The position numbers and the translations under genes were made by a program. This document shows, in pieces, positions 34,341-43,832 of a stretch of DNA of 64,000 nt. This stretch comes from Echinarachnius parma. Lineage: Eukaryota; Echinodermata; Echinoidea; Clypeasteroida; Echinarachniidae. Each line of letters begins with the position of its first letter. Position 1 is the first letter of the stretch. The stretch spans positions 129,501 through 193,500 of the forward strand of contig JBAMJV010003077.1 in the NCBI GenBank assembly GCA_037951105.1. Direction: 5' to 3'. The notes beneath the pieces were generated by a model. That model did not search any database and had not been told where the DNA came from. It saw nothing but the letters and a program-made list of their open reading frames with translations.

Positions 34341-34442
34341 CATGGGCGTCGATCTGTAATTGATACCCATTCATCAGGGGGGGATGATCTATTCATTCAT
34401 CCCCCCTGATGAATAGGTATTACGTAAGTATCAACGCCCATG
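34341..34442. repeat. 102-nt near-perfect hairpin
   Basis: Left arm starts CATGGGCGTCGAT and runs to CATCAGGGGGGATGA; right arm TCATCCCCCCTGATGAAT runs to ATCAACGCCCATG. Loop about 10 nt. Probably a minimal MITE. Confidence 0.85.
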
Positions 34443-34707
34443 ATCCCCTCAACTCAGTCCAACCACACTACGACTATTGGAGTTTAAATGGAGGAAAATG
34501 ATGACTGGTGTGATGTGTGAATGAAAATGACAACATTTTGTTGGATTCTGGGGCTGATACAATATTTTGTGCATTGACATACAAGGAACATGTCTTGAAC
34601 ATAATCCATAGATTTCCAATATAGGCATTTAACATGGAATGTATACATGGGGGTTCAAATATTCATCTACTTGTAACAAGCTTTCGGCCGCTAATAGACC
34701 AGGACCT

Positions 34708-34728
34708 GGGGGGGGGGGGGGGGGGGGG
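34708..34728. repeat. Poly-G tract (21 G)
   Basis: Uninterrupted G run on the + strand in otherwise ordinary sequence. Confidence 0.95.
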
Positions 34729-35136
34729 TTCAATTTAGCTGGAAATGTGTCTCATAATTATGTCCAAAACAGACAGTATTCTGAATGGTCATTGCCAGAT
34801 GTTTTTAGAGGTGGGGCATAGCCATCAGACGGCCCTAGAGAGGGGCCAAACATGAGCTAGCCTTGCTAACCAATTGGAAAATATTCACCCTAGTCTACAG
34901 TTACATGACTGACCAGAGAGACAGGCACGGATCCCCCAGGGCTTTGTGAATGCTCATAGGGGTCACCCCAGAGAAGGGACATGGAGCACCCCCAGAGCTT
35001 CGTGGATGCTCATAGTTGGAAAGCCGTTGGTTCCTTTGTAAAAATTAGTGGAACAGTTTTGGTAAAAAGCATACATTTTGATTGACATCAGTTATATTTA
35101 TTATTATATCAAGGAGCCTTGTACTTTAGTTATGAT

Positions 35137-35306
35137 ATCTAGTTTTGTTGGAAGTTTCATAAACCTGTATTTTGTTTTGCTTTTGAACACGTTTTATTCC
35201 AAGGCTACAAATAGCTTTCCATAATTATTAGGTCCAACTTAGAGTTTAGTTCAACAACTTAATTTATGTGAAACACCCCCCCCCCCACCCCCCCCCCCCC
35301 CCCCCC
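35137..35306. mobile_element. Half copy of the GGGGATGTTTCAC MITE with a C-tract end
   Basis: Shares AAGGCTACAAAT..TTTCCATA, GTCCAACTTAGAGTT.AGTTCAAC and GTGAAACACCCCC with the complete copy at 13187-13483. The terminal CCCCC is expanded to a tract of about 30 C with one A (35275-35308). Confidence 0.65.
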
Positions 35307-35314
35307 CCTCTGGT

Positions 35315-35541
35315 CTATAAAAACTATTAGTCCACGTCTGTTTATGTGAGGATTGCGTAACCCGGAAGTACACGTGTACATACAACAAACCACCGTGCAT
35401 AGACAAAGCCAGCATGCAAAACGTAAACAACACGAATCTGACACCGCAGTTGTAAATGAAGATAGAAAGCCTGAAACTTCGCGATTTCCTACCTTACAGT
35501 ATCATTTTTCAGCACGTTCAAAGTCTTTAGGAGAAGATCAG
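35315..35541 (+). promoter_or_regulatory. Candidate promoter and untranslated first exon of RHBDD1
   Basis: A TATA-like CTATAAAAAC (about 35316) lies about 50 bp before an ETS-type site CCGGAAGT (about 35362). Repeat-free, more CG-balanced sequence follows, ending in a good donor AGATCAG|GTAAAT at 35541/35542. The next gene downstream is RHBDD1, whose first coding exon has an acceptor-like AG directly before its ATG. The exon has only short upstream ATG frames. Transcription from here is inferred; it could serve another transcript. Confidence 0.35.
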
Positions 35542-36147
35542 GTAAATATAGACACGTTATAGTTTGTTATATATGCATAAATAATACATTTAGAAGCCGT
35601 TTTTATTACAATGTTGTATTTAGTGCTCAAGAATCGGTAACGGGACGCCGACGGCCACCGTCGCCCGATGCTCCGGCAGAGCTTAGGTCATCAAAGACCC
35701 AGTTGACTATGCAGTTAACCTCTTGTCTTGTCAGTTGACCTAGGTTATTTGCATAATCATGATAATGGACTGCAAGCAAAAATCTCGAGTAGTTCCTAGT
35801 CGAGTGGCCTTTATTATTCTACTGACGTTAGAATTGTAATTATAAAGCTATACAATCTTTAACGTCTTATATAAGTTGGTGTAGAAAATAAAATTATAGA
35901 CATGAAAAATTGAATGATGTAGCCTAGGCCTACTTTTCATGAATAAATATGAATGTGAATAAAACAATGACTTGTAACTGCGTAATAACGTAACTGATCG
36001 ACTAGACATTATTACAATGTCATCTACAACAAATGTTGGCATATCAATTTTGATTATATCACTGACTAGAGTCGAGTCTCGATCTGTGACAATGATTTTG
36101 TATCTCATGTATCTGTAGTCTTTTACAAATTGTTAGTGTTCATTATA

Positions 36148-38027
36148 TACTCCACAAAAAAAGAAACTGGACACTTGTATAAGTTGAAATATTTCATATT
36201 AATGTACGATAAAGTGTACATGATCATATATCAAATTAAAGGGAATTTAGTCCACTACATGCAGGGTATAACTTAAAGGTGTAATCGTTCATGCATGAAA
36301 TGCCACGGTCAATTAACAATAGCAAGGTCTGTTTTCAAAAATAGCAAAACAATGGAGGACCACACTATTCGACTGAAATGATAGTAAGCGTTTCACTTAA
36401 AACAAGATGAGCGGGGCAAGTAAGTTATGACATTACTCAACTTTATTGTTATGAACAAACTCTGGAAATACAAATTTGTCAATAAAAGAGGTCCGGGTTA
36501 TGAGAGCATTATCATACTGGTCTGTATTAGAGGCATGAAGCTAGTCTATTCCATGTGTCCCCTGCAATTTTAACCATATTTACCTAGAGAAATGTCATGT
36601 TAAAGACTGCCCAACTGTTTGACCAAGGGTGACTTCACCCCTACAAGACAAGGGGTTAACAGCATGCTGCATTAACCCCTTACTCCATTGCCTGGTAAAA
36701 AAGCCTGATAGTCAGCTGCCCTCATTGTCCCAGTAAACACTGGGGAAATCCCCTGTCTGCCTAGACTTAAACTAGATGTTTTTCACACTATCAATTTGAT
36801 GCTGTGTTATGGCTGTAATAGCATAATATGGCTTTGTTCAACAAACAATTATAGCAATGCATGTCTTCATTCTAAAGAATTCTTACAAACTGTGAACTAT
36901 CTATAAGATTAACATGGTCATGATTGAATGAAGGCTTCATTGAATCATGACCATGTTAATCTTATAATAGAATCAAAGCTAGCTGGCTGTAAAGATTAAA
37001 GAATTCTTTATAGTCACAGATTGACCTACATTCTTTGTTACGTTTATACAAAAGCTAAACCAGGGCCTATGGCCAGGCAGTCAATTCACACATTCACAGA
37101 CAATGGACACAGATGTAAGATCCTTTCAATCACCTTGACATTGAAGTTTTTTTTACCACTGTTCTGCAGTTTCAGTAGGAATTTAAGAATGTTACTGGGC
37201 ATAAGCCTAAACATGTAAACAACTGGTCCACTTTTGCATTTAGAGGGCAGTACAGCTCTGGCACAGATAACCAGATTGGATCAGATCCATTGCAATATTT
37301 CTAAAGATCACAATTCTCAAATAGGAATTAAAAGTACTTTTTACATCAGAAGGCTCAATGTAAGTTTCAAATTGTGTTTAATTCTACCCTCCTACTATCC
37401 ACAGTTGATTAATTTGGTGAGATAATACTTTATTATAGCTAGAGATAGTTTTACATTTTTGGTAAATCTCACAAATTTGTTTACTGTGCTTTCTATATGG
37501 CATTGGTCTTAGGGTGGGGTGACTTCAGGTTTTGAAGATCTTTGGACTACGGTAGAATTCTTAAGAAGAATTTATACCATTTTCATGCTGAAATAAGGGT
37601 ACAAACTGTGGTTTTGACTAATAAAGCTTTGCCATGGAATTCCCCATTTTGTTACTTTTGGATGAAAATAACACCTATAACGTTGACAATTTGTCTTCAT
37701 TTATACTCTTTATTGAGATGAAGATAGAAAAGGTCACATTTGTAATGAAAAATTATGCCATCTCATGAATATAGCTTTTTAGATTATGCTTATCAACATT
37801 TATATGGTTGAGTGGATGTTCCATTTTTGCTATTTTTGAAAACAGACCTTGGTGTGGTTAATTGACCGTGACAAGTCATGCATGAATGATTTCATCTGGA
37901 TTTCATGCGAATATTGAAGAGGGTTATTTTATCTTTAATTTGATATACAATATCATATATTTTATCGTTAATGAATACGAAATATTTGGTCTCATACAAG
38001 TGTCCAGTTTCTTTTTTTGCGGAGTAT
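36148..38027. mobile_element. Element with TACTCCACAAAAAAAGAAAC ends, split by MULE copy B
   Basis: Left TACTCCACAAAAAAAGAAAC with TGGACACTTG, right (inverted) TACTCCGCAAAAAAAGAAAC with TGGACACTTG. A TA at each edge fits a TA target duplication as in Tc1/mariner-like elements. Inner arms TGCATGAA..GGTCAATTAAC and ATAGCAA..AGACCTTG also face each other. The 881-bp MULE-like element sits inside. No transposase frame. Confidence 0.8.
36636..37516 (-). mobile_element. MULE-like non-autonomous transposon, copy B (881 bp)
   Basis: Reverse-orientation copy of 23567-24702, lacking the 246-bp nested insert. Perfect 9-bp target duplication GGGTGACTT at 36627-36635 and 37517-37525. Internal hairpin at 36902-36967. 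Sequence is nearly identical to copy A, suggesting recent activity. Confidence 0.9.
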
Positions 38028-38747
38028 ATTTGATAGTACAAGGTCAAAGGACAAGTTTTTCTGACAGAAAATTGAAGCAACACAAATAATTTATTTTCAA
38101 AGCTTGCTATATAGTATTATATTGTAAAATGTAAATATTAATTTCACTACAAGCATGTTCATCAATGTTTAGGGACTCTGGGAGTAGTTCTGACTGAAAT
38201 CATATTTACTTTTGATTGATTTGATTGATTGATTGATTGATTGATTAATTGATGGATTTGAGTTTATTGTCCAAATTAATTGAAATTCTTCTTTCACATG
38301 CATGGTTACAAAGCTCAATTAAACAAACCTTAAATTACATGTAACTCATTCACTGATGATGTCGTAATAATAATAATGATTTAAACGGTAACATTATATT
38401 CAAAGAAATTTATTATGTCCTTTAACCCCTAATTAGCTCATCATTTTTGTCTCTGGCTCTATTTTTACAACAATTTATCATGGCAATTTTCAATGTTGAT
38501 TTCTTCCTCATTGATTGGACTGTGTAAAATATTTGTAGATAGCACACGAAAAGAAAGAATTGATGCAGTCAGTCCAGTGGTTGGGATATAACTGATATTT
38601 TATTCTGGTCTAAATGAGTATTTATACAGAAGTAGTTGTCGGTATTACAAAGAGATTACAATCATATTATTTACGACTTACGTCTGGTAGTAGAAACAGA
38701 GGGATTATATGAGGGGGAAATGAGACACATCAGGGGGTGGTCTATAG

Positions 38748-39337
38748 TGCTGTAACCGATCATCGGATCGGCATGCCGATCACGATCCGATCATACATGA
38801 TCGGACCGTTTTTGCTGATTTCCGATCATGCAGAAAAAATCGGAAGATCGGATCGGCAAAAAAAAAAAAATATAATTTTTTTTTCTTTGGAAAATGATCC
38901 CAAAAAACATATTTTGGGAATATAAATGAATACCAAAGCAACATATATCCATATGAATAAGCCCAAGGTAATCTTGTATGGGTATGCTTTCATTTAAAAC
39001 TGATTACCTCTCCTTTTACAAAATTATTCGCGCCGATTTTGAGATTAGTCCCATGTGTTTCTGAAAGGTTACGCCAAATTAATCACATGGGACTAAGCTC
39101 AGAATTGGCGTGAGTAATTTTGTAAAAGAAGAGGTAATCAGTTTGAAATGAAAGCATACCCGTACAAGATTACCTTGGGCTTATTAATATGGATCTATGT
39201 TGCTTTGGTATTCATTTATATTCCCAAAATGTGTTTTTTGGGGATCATTTTCCAAAGAAAAAAAAAACTATTTAAAAAAAAAACAATTTTGCCGATCCGA
39301 TCAAACGATCCGATCATCAAGGTCAATTACAGCACTA
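38748..39337. mobile_element. 590-bp long foldback element
   Basis: Tips AGTGCTGTAA and TTACAGCACT. The two arms, each about 270 bp, are near-complete reverse complements, for example AATACCAAAGCAACATA against TATGTTGCTTTGGTATT and AGTCCCATGTG against CACATGGGACT, around a loop of about 25 bp at 39058-39085. GATCGGATCGG-type blocks lie near both ends. The frame at 39148-39375 is incidental. Confidence 0.88.
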
Positions 39338-39636
39338 GTGGTCTAGTAGTACTAGTAGTAGTAGTAGAGGTATAAGAGGTGGTGTTGGTGTGAATTACAC
39401 AGGATGTGGATATTATAGACTGCACATTCTTCATTCTACATCTACATTCTTCACCTTTTCAAAACAATTATGACAAATATGACAATTTCTACCCCTAATT
39501 TTCTGTACCTCGCATTTACAAAGAAGCTCTTGAACTTTACTAATATTTTGTTGAATATTCCATTATTATATCAGAGTGTATTTTTCATCCACAAACCTAG
39601 ATTTTCCCGTTACAAAGCTTTCTCTATATTGGCAAG

Positions 39637-39804
39637 ATGTTTCCGCCAAGGAGGGGCATGCGAGGTCGTCAGAACGGTCTTGGTCTCCTCCTCCTCCTCC
39701 ACCAGCTCTACCGGGTCGGCTTTGACCGGATACCACCCGTTACCTTGGCAACGGTAGCGACCAATGTTCTCATCTACCTGGGAGTTCTCAACTCTTACAT
39801 CAAG
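39637..39804 (+). CDS. RHBDD1: RHBDD1 coding exon 1
   Basis: Residues 1-56 with the N-terminal hydrophobic segment LGLLLLLHQLYRVGFDRIPP and the family's PPVTLAT. An AG immediately precedes the ATG, so the 5' UTR may be spliced from upstream. Donor ATCAAG|GTAAAA. Confidence 0.92.
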
Positions 39805-42800
39805 GTAAAATTAGAGCCTAATTTATACTTCATATTGCTCTTGGAAATATTCTGGACTGATGCATTGCTGTTAACTCTTAACGTGCCAGGGATTTGAATG
39901 CTCTATGGCATTTGTGTGTATTGTAACTCGCAAAAATGCGAGCTTGACACTCAAGGAGTTGGGATTCATTATACAGTCAAACTTGTGTATCGGGACCACT
40001 AATAAAGAAAACAAAGAAAGGCATTGTTTTCTCTGTAGGGATCTTTGTGAGCAATGCACCCTAAACAACTGGCCCACAGCCTAGCATATATATACCCCTG
40101 TTGCTAACAGAAGATTGTCTTTGCATTGCTCTATCGCTGTAGTCCTTCATCCGACCACCATCAATCTCTAACAGCTTTTTTTTAGCACATCCTAAATAAC
40201 TGGCCCACAGCCTTGCATAACCCTGTTGCTAACATAATATTGTATTTGTATTGCTTTATCACTCTAGTCCTTCATCCGATCACCATCAATCTTGAACATC
40301 TCTTGTCAGCACACTCTAGTCAAGTAGCCCACAGTCTTTATTAAGGCTTTATTCCGGCTAACCGAAACCGTGAAAATGAAAACTTTTTGCCGATGCCGGT
40401 CGGTTAACCGTCGTGTAACCGTTTCACTACAGCCTTGGTCTTTATATACAAACCCATATCAACAACAAAGTTTATCTTTCCATTACTCTGTCGCTCTATG
40501 TACCCATATTTGTAACAAAATGTTGTCTTTGCATTGCTGTATCCCTCTAGTCCTTCATCCGATCACCTTTGATCTTGAATGGCTGTGTTAGCACATCCTA
40601 AACAACTGGCCTACATCCTTTCATAACCCTGTTGCTAACAGAAGATTGCCTTTGCTTTTATCATTCCAGTCCTTCATCCGATCACCAGCGATCTCCAACA
40701 TCTGCGTGAGCACGGCCAAAGTGTGGTACAAAGGGGACTGGCCCCGCCTGTTCCTGGCTGCGTGGTTCCACCTGGACGAATGGCACCTCTACTACAACAT
40801 GGCGTCCTTCCTCTGGAAGGGGATTGCCCTGGAGCGCCGCTTCGGCTCCCCGTACTTCGCGTACATCATCCTGACGTTTGCGGCGCTTACGAACGCGGTG
40901 CTGGTTGGGCTGAACATCGCGCTAGCAGAAGTGCTTCAGGATAGCTCGCATGTGGTGTCCTGTGCTGCAGGGTTTTCAGGTAGGATATAACCATTTGATT
41001 TAAAGGGAACCACCACGCAAAGAACGAAACTGGCTTATAAAATATGTTTTAGTACCGATGTTTGATATTAAATAAATATCCAAAATGCAAAGGGCATGCT
41101 AGTTGAAGGGTTGGAGCAGACTAAAAATAACAATGTAGATCTAATGTCTAGTTATTCTAACACAGAATTTAAGTATCTAGATTTCATCTCCTAAGTTCTT
41201 TCTTCCACCCTCTTGTTCTTCAGGTAGCATATTTGCACTCAAGGTGCTATCAACCTACTATACCCAAGCGTCACAACCAGAGGATCATTAAATTAGTTCA
41301 TTAGTTTAGCATGCTGTCGCACTAGGCATGCATGAAAGGGTTAATCAGGCATCTTAAACAGAGTACAAACTAAGCATTGTCACTGCTTCATTCTTTTGTC
41401 CATCTGTTTGTTTGTGTCAGGTGTCATCTTTGCACTCAAGGTGCTATCGACCTACTACACCCCAGCACACAGCCAGAGGATCATGGGATTGTTTAGCGTG
41501 CCGTCGCGCTGGGCATGCTGGGTAGAGCTGATCGTGATCCAGTTGATTGTCCCGAGAGCGTCGTTCACGGGGCATCTAGCAGGAATTCTGGTCGGGTTCG
41601 CGTACGTAAAGGGCCCACTTAAGATCATCATGGATGCTATGTGGCACCTGTTGAGTTCTGGTGAGTGTGTTAATCAATTGCATATGGGAACCTGGAGGGC
41701 TCTGTATTAACTCTATGACGATTGTAAAATCTAGTAAAGAACAGGTTAACCCGATGCCTACGGGAACCTGTTGCACGCTGTATTAAGACCTTACCTATGG
41801 GAAATTGGTGGGCTATGTAAAAAGTGTATGGGGATTTCAGAATCTTGAATGGAACAGGTAAACTCTATATGGATTGTAAAAACCTAGTACTTATGAATGA
41901 GATTGACTACTTTACTAGTTCTTTCACAGAAAGTGTTTGGGAATGTTTGGTTTGTTAAAATTTGCGTGAATGTACTTTCAATTTTGCTTCTGAAATGTAC
42001 ATGATTTGCACCCAATTGCCTGTATAATTCTACAATGTCCTTGAAAAGCTGTGTGATTCCTTTATGTAGGCCAACATTTCGGTCTAAGATTCCTTTTTGG
42101 AGGGCCCAGCAAGGTATTATGTTTCTGGTGTTCATTATCCTAACTTCATATTATTGGTAGAATTATTAGTGAAACACAAGTATTTATAATTTACCTATGT
42201 ATTGAACCAAGTTATATCTGTAAATTTTCTATCTAGTTATTTCGGGAGCGGGCTCAGGGCATGGACCCAGGTATGATGCAAGAAGGGACACTACAGGTTA
42301 CAGGACCAACGAGGGCCAATCACAGACTGCCAACTCCTACGGTGGGCGTGGCTACGCAACTGGTACCAGCCAATCGGGAGCCAGAGGGGGTCAGTCATCG
42401 GCGAGTTATGCAACAAGGGGGCAACCTTCAGATAGAACCTACCCCCGGAGTGAGGGGGCAGATTCTGGGATGAGGGGCGCAGGCGTAGGGGGTGCACCAT
42501 CATCCCCTACGTTGCCTAGCTACCGGTCGGAGGACTTCACCGGGGGGCTGAGCGAGGAAGAGCAGATACGAGCTGCCATGGAGAACAGCAGGACAGCTGG
42601 TGAGTCATCTAATACTTGATGTTAAAACTCCTTGCCTATGGGAACCTGGTTGGCTATGAACAAAGTCTTTGTGGAGGTTTAGAATCTTGAAGATAACGGG
42701 ATAACCCCTTGCTTTAATATGGAAGCCTGGTGGGCTATGTTCGAAGTCTATGTGGGGTTTCAGAATTTTGAAGAGAGAGGGTTATACAATTGCTCAATGC

Positions 42801-43457
42801 AATTTTTTTCTTCTTCTACTAAAAGTGTTCCCGGTTTGGCCAGTGAAATTATATTTTTTTCAAATTTGGTGGCCGGAAACAAAAATTATATTGGCCCTGA
42901 TACTATGTTTCCCTCACACACTATTATTCAAGATTTATAATTATTAAACACTTCAATGCTCATGCTAGTGACAAGGTTTGTGGGGGAAAGACTGCCATCA
43001 TATTCAGAGCTTCTGGCTGTAGTGGTCAGAGCACCGGTCTACCAATCCAGAGGTCTTGGGTTCAATCTCCTGTGGAAGCCCAATTTTCTTTGCTCTTTTT
43101 CGTTGTTTTTTTAATAAAAATCTGGTTTATGTCTCTATCTTTGAAACTATTTATAATTTATTAATATAATAAGAAATTGCTAAATGCTTTTCATGAATGT
43201 ATTTGTATATGTCCTGTATTTGTATATATCCTATATTTCCTGCAGGTGCAAGCAACAACTCAAGTTACCATGACAACAGAGCATCCCCGTCGGCCCCACC
43301 CTACACAGAAGATGAGGAGGTGCAGAGACTGTACCCGGATCTTGCCGGTGAAGGGGGCCATGCCCCAACCCCATCCTACACCCCTAATGGGGCAGCAGGA
43401 TCGGGCCTTTCTGCTGACGAACTGAGGAGACGACGATTAGCTCACCTCGCTAGATGA
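39637..43457 (+). CDS. RHBDD1: RHBDD1/RHBDL4 rhomboid protease, 5 coding exons, 430 aa
   Basis: Exons 39637-39804, 40670-40979, 41421-41660, 42237-42599 and 43246-43457, all GT-AG with phases 0, 1, 1, 1. The ER-membrane rhomboid RHBDL4 cleaves membrane proteins and passes them to p97/VCP for degradation. Seen here: RIPPVTLAT near residue 31 as in the family, and the WHLYYNMASFLWKG motif with the oxyanion-hole Asn. The catalytic Ser159 lies in GFSG, and His211 in SFTGHLAGILVG. A Gly/Ser-rich linker carries a ubiquitin-interacting-motif-like GLSEEEQIRAAMENS (343-357), and the C-terminus has a VCP-binding-type DELRRRRLAHLAR. The human protein is about 315 aa; the extra length is mainly the linker. 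Met8 (39658) is an alternative start. The introns hold decayed copies of exon starts. Confidence 0.96.
39866..39961. mobile_element. 90-bp MITE, copy 2 (inverted)
   Basis: Reverse complement of 26335-26424: AACTCTTAACGTGCCAGGGA to AACTCGCAAAAATGCGAGCT and CAAGGAGTT. Confidence 0.7.
40143..40669 (+). pseudogene. Three decoy starts of RHBDD1 exon 2
   Basis: TCCTTCATCCGATCACC, the first 17 nt of exon 2, occurs directly after a CTAG or GTAG acceptor at 40143 (one mismatch), 40268 and 40551, before the true exon at 40670. Each decoy keeps the phase, reads SFIR and about 12 more codons, then stops. The units also share AACTGGCC.ACAGCC and TAACCCTGTTGCTAACA, so tandem duplication of a segment spanning the intron end and exon start is the origin. 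A transposon (40344-40433) sits inside the row. Confidence 0.85.
40344..40433. mobile_element. Short relative of the CCCTGTAGT element
   Basis: GGCTTTATTCCGGCTAACCG to ACCGTTTCACTACAGCC; matches the arm of the element at 26452-26611 in reverse (TTAACCGTCGTGTAACC.TTTCACTACAG). Confidence 0.65.
40670..40979 (+). CDS. RHBDD1: RHBDD1 coding exon 2
   Basis: Residues 57-159 plus one base. Clearly GC-richer than its surroundings. Holds KGDWPRLFLAAWFHLDEWHL and the oxyanion Asn, ending at the catalytic serine codon; the codon after Ser159 is split by the intron. Acceptor TCATTCCAG|TCC, donor TTTTCAG|GTAGGA. Confidence 0.96.
41001..41110. mobile_element. Truncated family Z element
   Basis: TTAAAGGGAACCACCACGCA start as in the copy at 43975 (TTAAAGGGTACCACCACCCA); the rest is eroded. 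Confidence 0.45.
41224..41345 (+). pseudogene. Decoy RHBDD1 exon 3 with early stop
   Basis: Follows a TTGTTCTTCAG acceptor and repeats the start of exon 3 (ATATTTGCACTCAAGGTGCT, the true exon has ATCTTTGCACTC). Similarity continues through CCAGAGGATCAT and beyond. In the correct phase it codes GSIFALKVLSTYYT and then stops at 41289-41291 because of a small length difference. Inclusion would end the protein just after the catalytic serine. Confidence 0.85.
41421..41660 (+). CDS. RHBDD1: RHBDD1 coding exon 3
   Basis: Residues 160-239. Completes GFSGVIFALKVL and contains catalytic His211 in GHLAGILVG. Acceptor TTTGTGTCAG|GTG, donor AGTTCTG|GTGAGT. Confidence 0.96.
41680..41885. repeat. Diverged about 90-bp tandem repeat in intron 3
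   Basis: TATGGGAACCTGG, GCTCTGTATTAA and GAACAGGTTAAC-type blocks recur two to three times. The same unit recurs in intron 4 at 42625-42785, again starting just after a donor site, and an isolated relative is at 54985-55095 in CASK intron 1. Confidence 0.65.
42237..42599 (+). CDS. RHBDD1: RHBDD1 coding exon 4
   Basis: Residues 240-360: a Gly/Ser/Arg/Tyr-rich cytosolic linker ending in the ubiquitin-interacting-motif-like GLSEEEQIRAAMENS. Acceptor TTTCTATCTAG|TTA, donor ACAGCTG|GTGAGT. Other frames are also open because of the composition. Confidence 0.94.
42625..42785. repeat. Same about 90-bp unit in intron 4
   Basis: CCTTGC..TATGGGAACCTGGT, GGCTATG, AAGTCT.TGTGG and CAGAAT.TTGAA blocks twice in tandem, matching intron 3. 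Confidence 0.65.
43014..43100 (+). mobile_element. tRNA-like SINE head
   Basis: TGTAGTGGTCAGAGCACCGG and GGTCTTGGGTTCAATCTCCT (A- and B-box-like) as in 7305-7372; no paired acceptor stem. Confidence 0.55.
43246..43457 (+). CDS. RHBDD1: RHBDD1 coding exon 5 (terminal)
   Basis: Residues 361-430. Acceptor TTTCCTGCAG|GTG. Holds PSAP (375-378) and LYPDL (389-393), and ends with the VCP-binding-type DELRRRRLAHLAR and TGA. Two decayed copies of its last part follow in the 3' flank. Confidence 0.95.
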
Positions 43458-43507
43458 GAGAAGATGATTTTAATATAAAGATAAGACTCTAAGCCCTCAT
43501 CTTAAAA

Positions 43508-43652
43508 AGTAGCTGCACAAAGACTGTAACCAGATCATTCTGGTAAAGAGAGCTTCGCCCCTCCTCCACTCTACACTCCTAATGGGGCATCTGGATCGGG
43601 CCTTTTTGCTGACGAACTGAGAGGGCTACGTTTAGCTCACCTCGCTAGATAA
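43508..43652 (+). pseudogene. Decayed copy 1 of the RHBDD1 exon 5 end
   Basis: Repeats CTACACTCCTAATGGGGCA, GGATCGGGCCTTT and TTAGCTCACCTCGCTAGAT. It reads GLFADELRGLRLAHLAR then TAA; the RRRR core is broken. Upstream part has a frame-breaking TAA. Confidence 0.85.
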
Positions 43653-43689
43653 GAGTGTTTTTTTGTTGTTATGCTTGGCCCAAATCTAA

Positions 43690-43832
43690 ATAATGAAGCT
43701 GTTCCAGTAAAGATAGTTATGCCTCTTCCACACTACACCCCTAATTGGGGGGGGGGGGGGGGGGGTGGGTCTGGATCGGGCATTTCTGCCGACGAACTGA
43801 GGAGACGACGCTTAGCTCACTTCGCTAGATGA
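43690..43832 (+). pseudogene. Decayed copy 2 of the RHBDD1 exon 5 end
   Basis: Reads GSGISADELRRRRLAHFAR then TGA, so the VCP-binding-type core is unbroken. The AATGGGG of the exon has become a poly-G tract (43747-43765). Lies in the probable 3' UTR. A possible poly(A) signal ATTAAA is at 43973. Confidence 0.85.

Noticed and set aside
40723..40944. Alternative frame inside RHBDD1 exon 2
   Set aside because: Overlapping shadow of the well-supported rhomboid frame.
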